Positions 1 to 12,743 of a DNA stretch of 64,000 nt are shown here, piece by piece. The DNA is taken from positions 5,846,920 through 5,910,919 of the forward strand of contig OY848923.1 of assembly GCA_963693285.1 (NCBI GenBank), written 5' to 3'. A program made the translations under genes and the position numbers. This stretch comes from Xestospongia muta (taxonomy: Eukaryota; Porifera; Demospongiae; Haplosclerida; Petrosiidae). The notes under the pieces are model-generated. The model ran no database searches. It was given only the letters and a program-made list of their open reading frames with translations, and had not been told where the DNA came from. Numbering within the stretch: the stretch's first letter is position 1; every line of letters starts with the position of its first letter.

Positions 1-35
1 CACACACACACACACACATGCGCACACATTCTTAG
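1..35. repeat. (CA)n microsatellite before a splice acceptor
   Basis: An imperfect CA dinucleotide run ends in an AG acceptor directly before the first visible exon of gene A. Intron position matches the introns before exon 3 of genes B and C, which carry pyrimidine or TC tracts there. Confidence 0.85.
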
Positions 36-2816
36 GTCACACATACTAATAATACTGACAAATCTGATGTCTCATTTCAATGGACTGCTCCAGAAGGAGC
101 TGAAGGCACAGTTGAATTACGGTTAGTTCTAAATTAATTATGTTTGGATTCAAGTATAATGATAACTATAGTGATATTAATAATATTCTTACCTTTAGAA
201 GGGGACCTTAGCTAGTGATCTAGTGATGTGTTTATGTTACCACTTTGTTTATTTAATATCTTTTATTGAACCTTCATAGTAACATATTAATATAGCTTCA
301 TGAATATCCCACTAACACAGATTTAAATCTTGTGGTTGCTCCATTTTATTCCATATTCATTAAGAGTTTATTACAAAATTTCAACTCACAATCACAAATT
401 TATTTGATTGGTCAGTACAACTATAATTATACATTATACTTACATTTCTATAGCTAACAAATCACTAGACCATGCAACACTTTTAACTGTGTTCATAGAT
501 GTCACATTAAGGCTTCCTATACTCTACTAAGCATCGAGTATATGTTCTGAGCTGCCAAGCCACAAAGGCACATACATTATTTTATAAATACGGTTGGCAT
601 TGCATATACTATACTTTACAGAATTCAGAGATAGATTGACACACAATTATGTTTTAATTCTTTTTGTTATTAGTACTAATATTCTTTTTATATACAGACT
701 ATTACTCGAGATCATATAACATATCATGTTATCCATCCTAGAAGATCAATTACCAATATCATCACTTTCATTTGATAACACTGGTCTTTGCTTCTGTAGT
801 GTACTGCTCTATAGTTGATATATTGACCTTTACTAATTTTTAATGTACTATTAATACTACTACATTATACTAGTTATATTAGTGTCCTTGTATCCGCTCA
901 GTGATAATTTTGTAATTATTACATCCACATTAACATACTTAGCAGTTTAATATACTCTACATTCAGCAGTTTTTATTATATTATTAATAGTTAATGCAAT
1001 ATATGGTAATCCAATATATAATAATCCTAGTGTACTTTTTGCATGGATATTTAGTACTCTTATGGATATAGATAATGTGTACTGTGCTCTCTATAATGTA
1101 CAGTATATGCCATAATTCTATCATACTTTAATAGTATATTAAATAATACACTAATTAATTAAAGGATATTGGCTCATCATTTTGTAGTAACAGAATTTTA
1201 TAAAGCACAACTATAAACAACCACAATCCAAATTATATATAATATTGGCTAATGCATACTTTGGTTTGGCTCACCACTTAGTTTCGCTTTAGGCTTAGTA
1301 TTATCTTTATATAAGCTAAACTTTACTTCCATATAATATAATATATTTTCTCCTGTTTACTCTATTATACACCAGCTGTTTACTACATTAACACTGGATA
1401 TCATATATGTGAGACAATATTGATACAACTGTCTGTCTTTAAAAACTTCTATCATCCTAGAGTGCCGTTTTAGTAAAAGAATATGGTTTTAATTTCAGTT
1501 AATGTAAATATTGAGGGTTTTAGCTATATTCTAATTATAGTTATAGTTATAATGCTACATGTATCTGGATATAGTCCTTTAACATCATTTACTATACCTA
1601 AAATTCTAAATGCCTCATTGGTGCTATCAACTTCTATGATGTCATGACATGAGCATCATGTTTAATGATAAGCTTCATATAAGTAATATTACTTAGTCAC
1701 AATCCTAATTTTCACAATTTTCCTGTTTGCAAAATAGTTTTAGTTTTTAGCTTACTAAGTTTTAAATGACCTTTTTAAACAGCACTAAATTTATAACTTA
1801 TTTATCTCTTCAGCTATTCTATTGTCACTGGATATCAACAAAACTTCTATGCTAACCTCAATGCTGCTAATATTAGAGTGAGTTGCTACAGTCATTAATG
1901 CTATTACTTTAAGAATACCATTTATAGACTGTAGATATATAGATAGTAGAAAATAACAATAGAAAGTTAGTATTTATCAAATTTTGAAAGCAATTTGTCT
2001 TGCTTCATCAAATAGAATAGAAGAATTACAAATTTTAACACTTCCAGCTGCTCTAATTACTCTTGTCTTTTTCATGTTTTACTTCATTAGTAAACATGCT
2101 ACACAATAATATTGACTTCATTATATACTGTTATCATTTTATAAGTCGTGACATTTCTCTTCTATCTTTTACAGTTGGCCTGTCAGTTTACTCCTACAGT
2201 AAGTTATACACATTTACTGTGCATACTGTACTGATAACCTGTATATACGGTAATGTAATTAAGTACATTTTTAACAATAGTTGATTGTTTAGTCTCAAGA
2301 CAGAATTAATTGACTTATGCAATGACAGTAATGAATCAAAACATTTTCACTGAACTCTGACAATTTTCTTAATTTGTATAGTAATGTTGTAGTGTTATTT
2401 GTTATATAGAAATAGCACTATATGTAGAATGAAGGTGTATCAAAAAGAATACTTTGTGTAATGAGGAATAGTAGACATTTTTAATTATTACATTTAAGTT
2501 GTAACTGGTACTCTAATGATGTCTGATTTATTCTGAATTTAATATATTCTACAATAGCTTTGTACCATAAAAACACTCATTCAGTACAATACAACTATAA
2601 AACTGATATATTATATTTTGAATCTACTTATAAAAAATTATATGATTATTACATTATTATTATTATTATTATTATTATTATCATCATCATCATAATTATC
2701 ATCACAATAACTATTATTGTGTATGAATTAAAATTGTTCATTTAACCCCATCCTCTGATGCCATATGGACGAGCATGTGGGATGCCCACATGCAGGGATT
2801 CCAGCTCAAAAGATCA

Positions 2817-2860
<44 letters not shown>

Positions 2861-5087
2861 CATCATATTATTATTATTATTATTAATTATATGTAATTAT
2901 ATCTCTTCCTCTACTCTATAGCCTATTGGAGAACATTCCCTTATCTTCCGTCAACCAGAGAATTGTGTGAGAGAATCATGTGACTATTTTCTGGGACTCA
3001 ATCAAAATATGGACAATTCCTCTTTTATTGATGTTTATCTTGAAGGGAATGCTGCAGGATGGATAGCTGTAGGATTCTCATTGAACTTGCAAATGGTTAG
3101 ACAAAACATTGCTTTATTACATATTGCTCTCTCTTTCTCTCTATCATAGGAAAATGATGATGTTCTAGGTTGTCGTGTTGACTCTGGTTCAGTGACAGTA
3201 GTTGATACATGGAATCCTTCACGTAGAAGAGCTGCTAATGTACTAGATGACACACAAGATGATTTGTGTGTTCAATCTACCTCTTTTGTTAATAACAGAA
3301 TTACTTGCAGGTAATAAAATAAAACTACTGTCTTGATGTTTAAATATATTGTATTGTAGATTTAGTCGTACTATTGATGTTACTGATGTTGGACAAGATT
3401 ATGATCTAGATAATATGTACTGGTTATTCTTTGGACGTCGTGTTGCTGGTATGTGTATGTATGTAGTTATTAATTAGTATTATTCTATATCTTTATCTTC
3501 TAGCTCAAACCAGTGGTAACAATCTTGGTTATCATACTACTAATGGTGGTATGACTCCTACTGCTAGTACTCAAATGTTCAATCCTGTTAGAGATAACAA
3601 TACGTTAGGTTGTCCTCCAACACCTGTAAGACCATACTAAGTACTTGTAACTGTTACAGTCTCTTTTCTCTCTCTATCTCTCTGCCTTCTGTATCTCTCT
3701 CTCTCTTAGACAGGAGACATTACTTACACATTTGCATTTGGTAGTCCTGGAAGTGATTTCTATTTTGCTGCTCGTGTTAATCCTGATAACCCTTTCTATG
3801 TTGATATGAGAATAGAGGGTGCTACTGATGGTTGGGTTGGAGTAGGATTTACACCAAATCGTACTATGGTAAGTCTTATATGTAGCTGTAATAAAATACA
3901 TTAGTGATATATGTGTGTGTGTGTGTGTGTGTTATATAGGATGATGCTGATGTGTTAGGTTGTGTTCATAATTCTAGTGATAATATGGTGGCAGTAGTAG
4001 ATACTTATAATCCTGTACCACGTTATGCAGCTAATATATTAGATACTAACCAAGATGGAGTGTGTGTTTATAACACTCAGTTTAGTAATGGAAGACTGAT
4101 ATGTTCGTAAGTTTAATGGATGATGTATGGATGACATATTTTCTGTATGTGTCAAGAAAAGTGCATATTATTTCCATATATAATTATTACTGTTATATTA
4201 CCTATTTTATATTTGATATCAGATTCAGTCGACTTATTGCTCCTGTTAATCCAGCTGATGACTTTAACTTGGGTACACCTCTGTTTCAACTTTATGGTAC
4301 AAGTACCAATGGTACTCTAGAAAATATCTACCTATATCGTAATATTTTGTCATTTTATTTTGTAGGTCTTTCTTCAGTCGGTTTATCTCGGCACTCAGGC
4401 ACTCCAGATATCTCCTTATCAACTGTTGTACTCACTACTGATAGCGGAGTAACAATTTTTCCCAGAATACAACTTCTTAAAGTACATGGTAAGTATGTAT
4501 ATTATTATAAGTTAAAGGAAAGGTATCTTATATGCCACCTCACACATAATTCTTTGATTAACTTAAATTTTACTTTTATTTTACAATCATATGCAAACAA
4601 GCACTTACACTTAATAAATATATTCATACAAAATACAAAAGTTTACTATATTTATGTAATGTCACAGTGAAACATTTAAAATGTACTTTGAACTATCACT
4701 AATACTATTATAGTATATGCTTTTACCTATAATGACACATCATAAACCTAATTGTTATAAATAAATATTTTTTGTACAGGTATTTTGATGTTGTTGGCTT
4801 GGCCTCTACTGGTGGTTAGTGCTATCTTTTTTGCTGCTTGGATGAAACCAGCACTACCTAATGGAGAATGGTTTCAGGTATAAGATCAGTTAATGCATTT
4901 ATCCTCTCATTTTTTATCTCTTACCATGTTTAGTTTCATCGTATCTTTATGATTGTTTCTCTCTTTTTAACTACTGTGGGTTTTGTCTTTGCATTTGTAG
5001 CTAATGCTAAAAATGAAGCTGTCAGTCCAGGATTGATTAGCTTTGCTTGTGTAAGTATTAACAAATATTTTTGTGTAGTAACAAGAT

Positions 5088-5143
<56 letters not shown>

Positions 5144-6637
5144 CACACACAGAGTAAAAATACCTCTCATTTTGTCATAGGTTTCATTGTTTTCATTCTT
5201 CAAATCATTAATGTAAGGACCACAACTACACAATGAATAACTGCTTATTAATATCACTCTACACTGATCTCCCTATATCTCAACTACCAACCCTAATGTT
5301 CTGTAAACTATTATAACATTGATCTTACATTAGTAATAGTTAATTTGAATACTTGTTCATATTCTATAGCCTATTATTGCAATTTGTCGTTGCAAGCCAA
5401 CCAGTTCCAAGTAAATTACAACACATCATTATAAGTAAATAATTATCTGATTTTGTGGTATTATCTTTTTATAGACGGTGGATTTTCAATATATCTCATG
5501 CCACATTGATTGGATTTGCTGCAGAACTATTAGCTCGTAAGTGTAACAATCATTTAAAAAAGATTTTGATTGACCTCTCTCTCTATCTCTCTCTAATAGT
5601 GGCTAATGTTGGCCTTGGTATTGCTCTTTTAGAGTCTAATGGATGTAGTCCACTTGAAGCTAGCCAATACAGGATACTCTGGCTCTACATTGCTTTTGTC
5701 TGTTTCTTGGTTATGTTGCAAGTTTCTTTGTTCTTCATTTTCACATTGACTGCCCTTAATGCTTCTCCTGAGAGTAGGTTTTAATCAATAGTGTGATATG
5801 CTCAATATTTTACAATGATTATTTAAGTAAATTTGTACTAAGTTATATTATTACATTGTGTGTATGTTTCAAGAAGAACAGCATACAATATATTCAATTC
5901 TCTCTCTCCTTCCTTTTTCAGAACGTCCTGGATTAGCCCCATCTCTGATTAAGTGTTTTTTCATATCAAATACTGACTCTTTTGAGAAAAAGTCACAGGA
6001 TATTGAACTGACTGACCCTAGACATCAAGAGGCTAATAATAAACCTCCACCTAGAAAACAACCTTCTGAAGTAAGTATATTGTTTAATGTCACAATTGAT
6101 TACTAGTGATAAACAAAAAACATTAGAGTTTACTACAGTGACTTAGAACCATCTGCTGTTGGTAAGGTCTAGACTAGTAGTGAACATCAGTACCTACTAC
6201 AATGACCTACTATTAGTAAGCTCTAGATTAATAAACATTAGTACTTTCTTAAGTGACCTAGGATAGCTACCATTAGTAAATTATAGACTAGAACATCAGT
6301 ATATACCACAGTGACTTAGTATAGCTACTATTAATAAACTTTAGACTAGTAAACATCTTATATCACAATATAATATAATGATATAGGCTAGGTACCATTA
6401 GTAAACTCTAGACTAGAACATCAGTACTTCGACCTATAGGATTGTTATCATTAGTAAGCTCTAGACATCACGTTTACCTACCACAATAATCTATGATCAC
6501 ATTCATTTCATTCATTAATTTCATATCATTTTTTTCATTTCTAGGATTCACCAATTCGTTGGGGAGCATTTGCATTTTTTGCACCAGTTACTTTGAGTGT
6601 GATGGTGGCCCTTGTTGTCATGATAGTTATAGAATGA
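36..6637 (+). CDS. Gene A: FRRS1-like Reeler-DOMON-DOMON-cytochrome b561 protein (5' partial)
   Basis: Probable plasma-membrane electron-transfer protein of the ferric-chelate reductase 1 type. Nineteen exons are visible: 36-121, 1814-1877, 2175-2198, 2922-3095, 3150-3310, 3360-3448, 3504-3625, 3710-3868, 3940-4106, 4223-4311, 4366-4488, 4780-4877, 4934-5050, 5153-5212, 5370-5410, 5475-5536, 5600-5773, 5922-6070, 6545-6637. All junctions are GT-AG and phases close, giving 683 codons with no stop. Order: end of the Reeler domain (FQWTAPEG), DOMON 1 (EGNAAGWIAVGFS, DDVLGCRVD), DOMON 2 (GWVGVGF, DDADVLGCV), b561 helices with candidate heme histidines in FHRIFM, TSHFVIGF and ISHATLIGF, a proline/lysine-rich loop (PPPRKQPSE) and a last TM helix. 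By comparison with B and C, the signal peptide and two Reeler exons lie upstream of the window. Reductase activity itself is inferred from the family. Confidence 0.88.
122..1813 (+). other. Long intron of gene A, no recognised content
   Basis: AT-rich intron of 1.7 kb between two Reeler exons; the equivalent introns are 663 nt in B and 1,105 nt in C. I see no coding exon, RNA gene or recognisable transposon end in it. Confidence 0.6.
2175..2198 (+). other. 24-nt microexon of gene A
   Basis: Eight codons, LACQFTPT, flanked by TTTTACAG and GTAAGT. The same microexon occurs in B (8573-8596, LFCRFTPT) and C (16815-16838, LSCQFTPT). It carries a conserved Cys at the Reeler/DOMON junction. Confidence 0.85.
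2650..2892. repeat. (TTA)n microsatellite pair around a 75-bp GC-richer island
   Basis: Two long ATT/TTA trinucleotide tracts lie in an intron of gene A. Between them (about 2744-2812) is a GC-richer piece with a short palindrome, CATGTGGGATGCCCACATG. It may be a short interspersed element fragment whose tail seeded the repeat; that is a guess. Confidence 0.8.
5090..5140. repeat. (TC)n microsatellite, gene A intron
   Basis: About 25 TC units just upstream of the 60-nt b561 exon at 5153. The homologous B intron has CA-rich sequence instead. Confidence 0.9.
6110..6480. repeat. Degenerate ~60-bp minisatellite in the last intron of gene A
   Basis: About six imperfect copies of a unit built from CTACTATTAGTAAGCTCTAG, ACTAG, AACATCAGTA and CACAGTGACCTA-like blocks. 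A shorter array is in the same intron of B (12265-12460); C lacks it. Confidence 0.75.
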
Positions 6638-7065
6638 AGACATTACTCAAATTCTTTAACTCAAAACTAATAATCAGGAAGTCAATTAAGTTTTTAAATA
6701 TTTCTGCTGCCATTTTTTTCTTTTACATTAGTTTCCTGATTAATAGTCTGAAGGCTTATTTTGCCATGACTTTTATTTAAAGAACAAATTGTTATGATAA
6801 CTCTTCAGTTTTGCCAATTTATCTATAGGATACACAGGATAGAAATGTGTGCTTCCTGTAAGCATGTAGCCATAGATATTGTTATTGTCATTATTGAGAT
6901 TCTATATGAATTGACACGCCCCATACACCACACATTTATAATATGCATACCAGTCAGTATGTTAACTAGTTTCGAGTTGAACTGACGAAAGGAAGGTAAA
7001 CATGTCAATATTACTGTAATCTACTATTATAGGACTTTGATTTAGGGCAACATCTCTGTTATACC
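6638..7065. other. A-B intergenic region (3' UTR of A, 5' flank of B)
   Basis: Only 428 bp separate the stop of A from the ATG of B. The same sequence recurs between B and C (13409-13591 plus 14443-14629), split there by two insertions, so it was part of the duplicated unit and probably contains the B and C promoters. I cannot point to a TATA box. Confidence 0.6.
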
Positions 7066-8497
7066 ATGACTGAAGGACATATTTTTGTTGCAATCTTTTT
7101 GCTGCTAGTTCTCTCTTTATCAGCACAATCTATTGGTGTTTCGACTGAAGCTTGTACTAATCTTACTCTCAATAACAATGCATCCAGGATTGATCCATCA
7201 GTCACTCCTCCACCTTTTTATATTGTCACCGATCTCATTGAAAAATATAGGGGAAAATATGGAGCTGGACAGACATATGATAGTATGTGATAGCAACATA
7301 TCTGCTTTGTTATTATTTCAATAAGGAACATAACAGGTTTTTAATTAAAGATCCTTCTCTCGTCTTTATCTTTTAGTTACATTAATGGGAGTAAATGCTA
7401 CATTTACAGATTTCATAGTACAGGCTCGTTCTGCTGCTAATGGCTCTTTAATAGGAACATTTGTTGAGAACAGTGCTGACATACAGCTGTTAAATTGTTC
7501 AGATCTTAACTCAACAGTAAGACATTGATTATTGTTATCTGTTTAGTTTAAAATATGCAACATACACACACCCTTTCTCTCTCTCCCTCTTAGATCACAC
7601 ATGCTAATAAAACTAGCAAATCTAGTGTCTCATTTCAATGGACTTCTCCTGAAGGAGCTGGAGGCACAGTTGAATTAAGGCCTGTTCTGCTTAACTGTTA
7701 TTTTTTTTAAAAGGCAACATGCAAACATAGATATTTATGGCTTGTATACAATCCCTTAAGTGGTTTTATAAGACTGCTATGTCCTATTAGATCGTTCAAT
7801 CTATACTAAAACTCTATTCATGTAACATGTCTACAGTATAACAGTTAACTTTAGTTATTCACACACCTTATAAACTAATAGTTGTGTATTTGTATCAATA
7901 GTCCACTGTATAGTACATTCAACAGTTTATAATGATGTTATTATATGATATAATCTTGGTAGGTCTACAAATAAGCAGATTCATCTGCTAAGACACTGTT
8001 AATATTCTGTTTACACTAATTTATTTGAGAATATAATAATTATATATCAGACAGTAGAGGAACTCTGTATTTGTTATTTTCTACTCTTAGTCTTGAGTAA
8101 TACTATATGAGCATAATCTAATGAAGTTATCATTGAGTTATAACACCAAAGAAGTCTAAGTATTTTAATTTGATGATGCATTACCAAATGGGGCTCTCAT
8201 TTATAAGAGTTGTATAAATTTATTGTCTTTAAGTTTTCATTTTATTTAATATTGCTTACGTTTGTTTGTTTGTTATTGCCTTGTTTTCTGATTGGTTAGT
8301 TTATTGGTACTTATGTTTTTGTGTTTGTTTTTTTCCTCTCAGATATTCCATTTTTACTGACTATCAACAAATCTATTATGTAAATCTCAATGCTGCTAAT
8401 TACAGAGTAAGTCTGTTGTTCTTTGTCTTCTACTATTATTTGTATATCAATTTGATGTTTACTACTATCAAAATTTAAATTACCATTGTGTATTTTG

Positions 8498-8502
<5 letters not shown>

Positions 8503-8554
<52 letters not shown>

Positions 8555-8570
8555 TTTCACTCACTCTTGC
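8503..8570. repeat. (TC)n tract abutting the microexon acceptor of gene B
   Basis: TC repeats run to within a few bases of the CTTGCAG acceptor of the 24-nt exon, serving as its polypyrimidine tract. Confidence 0.85.
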
Positions 8571-9455
8571 AGTTGTTTTGCCGGTTCACTCCTACAGTAA
8601 GTTAACTTATTTTTATAAATCAGTGTAAGGAATTGAAGATGCCATAAAATGGAACATGTACATGTCCTTATATATTATACAATATAAGGAAACAATTTCA
8701 GTACTGACCCAGTACATTCTAATTTGCCTTAAAAATACACATGTCCTTACATGCTATATAAAGAAACCGATTAATTTACTGATCATTATAATAATTAACA
8801 TTTGAAATATCCTGTACTCTATAGCCTATTGGAGAACATTCCCTTATCTTCCGTCAACCAGAGAATTGTGTGAGAGAATCATGTGACTATTTTCTGGGAC
8901 TCAGGCAAAATATGGACAATCCTTCTTTTATTGATGTGTATCTTGAAGGGAATGCTGCAGGATGGATGGCTATAGGATTCTCTTTAAGTGCTCAATTAGT
9001 AAGATCACCACATTTTTAAATGTATTTTTGATGCCAACTCTTGTTCTTCCCCCTCTCTCTCTCTCTTAATGTATCTCTATTTCCCTTTTTCTCTCAAAAC
9101 AGGGGAGAGATGATGTTCTAGGTTGTCGTGTTGACTCTGGTTCAGTGACAGTAGTTGATACATGGAATCCTTCTGCTGGACAAGTTGCTAATGTACTAGA
9201 TGCTACACAAGCTGGACTATGTGTTCAAGCTACCTCTTTTACTAACAATAGAATTACTTGCCAGTAGGGAATATGTTTATGCCACATCACATTGGTATTA
9301 TTTTTGACAACAACTTTAATTACCTAGGTTCAGTCGTACTATCATTATCTCTGATGCTGGACAAGATTATGATCTTAATGCTACTGCGTACTGGTTATTA
9401 TTTGGACATCGTTCTAATGATATGTATGCTGTTGTTCTCTCTGTTTATCCCTCCT

Positions 9456-9461
<6 letters not shown>

Positions 9462-9519
<58 letters not shown>

Positions 9520-9526
9520 ATCTATC
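9462..9526. repeat. (TC)n microsatellite, gene B intron 8
   Basis: About 30 TC units in the intron that has lost its GT donor. Confidence 0.85.
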
Positions 9527-12013
9527 TATCTCATGACCAGCTCAAACCAGTGGTAATAATTTAGCTAATGATAGTAGTACATCTCTAACATTCAGTACAA
9601 AATGTTATAATCCTGTTAGAGATAACAATACTAATACTAATAATAATACTAATATGGGTTGTCCTCCAACACCAGTAAGAGATTAAACACTGGTCATTTA
9701 CCATTTTATCTTTCTCTCCCTCTCTCTTAGAATGAGAACATTTCTTACACATTTATGTTTGGTAGACCTAAAAGTGATTTCTATTTTGCTGCCCGTGTTA
9801 ATCCTGATAACCCTTTCTATGTTGATATGAGGATCGAGGGTACTGCCAATGGTTGGGTTGGAGTAGGATTTACACTAAACCCTACTATGGTATGTCTTAT
9901 ACATGACTGTAATAAAATACATTAGTGATATATATGTGTGTGTTTTATAGGATGATGCTGATGTGTTGGGTTGTGTTCGTAATCCTAATGATAATATGGT
10001 GGCAGTAGTAGATAGTTATAATCCTGTACCACGTTATACAGCTAATAGACTAGATACTAACCAAGATGGAGTATGTGTTTATAATACTCAGTTTAGTAAT
10101 GGAAGACTGATATGTTTGTAAGTTTAATGGATGAATGGTTACATGGATGGATGGATGGATGACACTTTTTTTATCTGTTAAGAAAAGAGCTTATTGCTTC
10201 CAAATTATTTAGTATTGTTATATTTATACATTATTATTTTATTCATCAGATTCAGTCGACGTATTGCTCCTGTTAATCCAGCTGATGACTTTGACTTGAG
10301 TACACCTTTGTTTCAACTTTATGGTACAAGTAACACTGGAGGTACATTAAAAAATATTCACTTCTAAGTACTATATTTTATCAATTATATATTGTAATAT
10401 TTTGTCGTTTTATTTTGTAGGCCCTTCTTCAGCCTCTTTATCTCAGCACACAGCCACTCCAGACATCACTTCATCAACTGTTGTACTCACTACTGATGAT
10501 GGAGCAACAACTACAGACATCACCCCATTAACGTTTGTACCCCATGCCTATAGTGGAAAAGCAACACTTCACAGAATACACCTTCTTAAAATACACGGTA
10601 AATATTTATATTACAAGTTAAAGAAAGGATGTCTTATGAGCTAAACTGAGTGGCTTGGAATTATTTCATCTACAGTTATTCACAAACACATCCATACACT
10701 GTACTAAAAACTCTTTTGAATTAATATAATAAAGTCACAGTACAACATCAAGACTCTATATTGAGATATTATTGTGCTTATTATCTATTACAACTATACT
10801 TTGAACTATCACTATTCCAATATTATTACAATATATGCTTTTACCTATAATGACACATCTAAACCTAATTATTATAAATAAATATTTTTTTGTACAGGTA
10901 TTTTGATGTTGTTGGCTTGGCCTCTACTGGTAGTTAGTGCTATCTTTTTTGCTGCTTGGATGAAACCAGCACTACCTAATGGAGAATGGTTTCAGGTATA
11001 AGATCAGTTGATGCACTGATATATCCATTCATTTTTTATCTCTCACCCTGTGTAGTTTTATCTTTATGATTGTTTCTCTCTTTTTAACTGCTGCCGGTTT
11101 TGTCTTTGCTTTTGTAGCCAATGCTAAAAATGAAGCTGTCAGTCCAGGATTGATTAGCTTTGCTTGTGTAAGTATTAACAAATATTTTGTGTAGTAATAA
11201 GATAATTTTCTCTCTCTCACACACACACACATACATGGACACACACATGCACACTTGCACACACACAGAGTAAAAGTACCTCTCATTTTGTCATAGGTTT
11301 CATTGTCTTCATTCTTCAAATCATTAATGTAAGGACCACAACTACACAATGAATAACTGCTTATTAATATCACTCTACACTGATCTCCCTATATATATAT
11401 ATACTATCTTACCTACAAACCCTAATGTTGTGTAAACTATTATAACATTGATCTTACATTAGTAATAGTTAATTTGAATATTTTTTCATATTTTCTATAG
11501 CCTATTATTGCAATTTGTCGTTGCAAGCCAAACAGTTCAAAGTAAGTTACAACACATCATTATAAATAAATAATTATCTGGTTTTGTGGTATTATCTTTT
11601 TATAGATGGTGGATTTTCAATATATCTCATGCCACATTGATTGGATTTGCTGCAGAACTATTAGCTTGTAAGTGTAACAGTCATTTAAAAAAAGATATTG
11701 ATTGACCTCTCTCTCTCTCTATCTAATAGTGGCTAATGTTGGCCTTGGTATTGCTCTTTTAGAGTCTAATGGATGTAGTCCACTTGAGATTAGTCAATAC
11801 AGGATGCTATGGCTCTACATTGCTTTTGTCTGTTTCCTGGTTATGTTACAAGTTTCTTTGTTTTTTATTTTTACATTGACAGCCCTTGATGCTTCTCCTG
11901 AGAGTGGGTTTTAATCAATAGTGTGATATGCTCAATATTTTACAATGATTCTTTGAGTAAATTTGTACTAAGTTATACTATTATATTGTGTGTATGTTAC
12001 AGAAAAATACCAT

Positions 12014-12015
<2 letters not shown>

Positions 12016-12059
<44 letters not shown>
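12016..12059. repeat. (AT)n microsatellite, gene B intron
   Basis: Pure TA run upstream of the exon at 12080; absent from the same intron in A. Confidence 0.9.
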
Positions 12060-12060
<1 letters not shown>

Positions 12061-12264
12061 TCTCTCTCTTCATTTTCAGAACGTTCTGGATTAGCTCCAT
12101 CTCTGATTAAGTGCTTCTTCATATCAAATACTGACTCTTTACAGATGTCACAAAATATTGAACTGACTGACCCTAAACATCAAGAGAAGGCTAACAATGA
12201 ACCACCACCTAGAAAAGAACCCTCTAAAGTAAGTATATTATTTAATGACAAAATTGATAACAAG

Positions 12265-12460
12265 TTATAAACAAAAAACATTAATGTTTACTACAGTGAC
12301 ATAGAACCATCTACTGTCAGTAAGCTTTACACTAGTAAATGTTAGTACTTACTACAGTGATCTAGGCTAGCTACTATTAGTAACTCTAGACTAGAACATC
12401 AGTACTTCCACCTATAGGATTGTTATCATTAGTAAGCTCTAGATATCAGTACATTACTTA
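12265..12460. repeat. Short minisatellite array in the last intron of gene B
   Basis: About three degenerate copies of the ~60-bp unit seen in the last intron of A (CTACTATTAGTAA, CTCTAGACTAGAACATCAGTA blocks). Confidence 0.65.
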
Positions 12461-12743
12461 CCACAATAATCTATGATCACTTCATTCATTAATTTCATTA
12501 AATTTGATTTGATTTCTATCAATGTAGGATTCACCAATTCGTTGGGGAGCATTTATAATTTTTGTAATAGTTACTTTGAGTGTGATGGTGGCCCTTGTTT
12601 TCATGACAGCTATAAAAGTAGATATTACTCAAAACTATTAAATTATAAACTCAATTGTCTGCTAGCATTATAGAACAACTGTATTAAGTTTTTAAATATG
12701 TTTGCTGCCATTTTTTCTTTATTAGTAGTTTTTTCTGATTAAT

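Larger units (their letters stand above)
7066..12641 (+). pseudogene. Gene B: damaged FRRS1-like Reeler-DOMON-DOMON-b561 paralog
   Basis: Twenty-one exons match C one for one: 7066-7282, 7377-7516, 7594-7679, 8343-8406, 8573-8596, 8825-8998, 9103-9263, 9328-9419, 9541-9674, 9731-9889, 9951-10117, 10250-10341, 10421-10597, 10898-10995, 11056-11167, 11269-11328, 11501-11541, 11606-11667, 11730-11903, 12080-12228, 12528-12641. It begins with a signal peptide (hydrophobic IFVAIFLLLVLSLSA) and Reeler, two DOMON domains, then b561. Lesions: exon 15 is 112 nt where A has 117, losing the FHR heme-histidine codons and shifting frame to an early stop; the donor after exon 8 reads AT at 9420-9421 where C has GT; the donor after exon 3 is GC. 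The last exon ends with a C-terminal extension (VDITQNY) absent from A and C. A truncated Reeler-DOMON product remains possible; sequencing or assembly error is the alternative. Confidence 0.8.

Noticed and set aside
2560..2745. 61-codon frame with a poly-Ile tract
   Set aside because: It is an ATT microsatellite inside an intron of gene A.
6794..7008. Overlapping short frames on both strands between A and B
   Set aside because: They fall in the duplicated intergenic sequence and the B-C counterpart is interrupted by insertions, so no protein is conserved.
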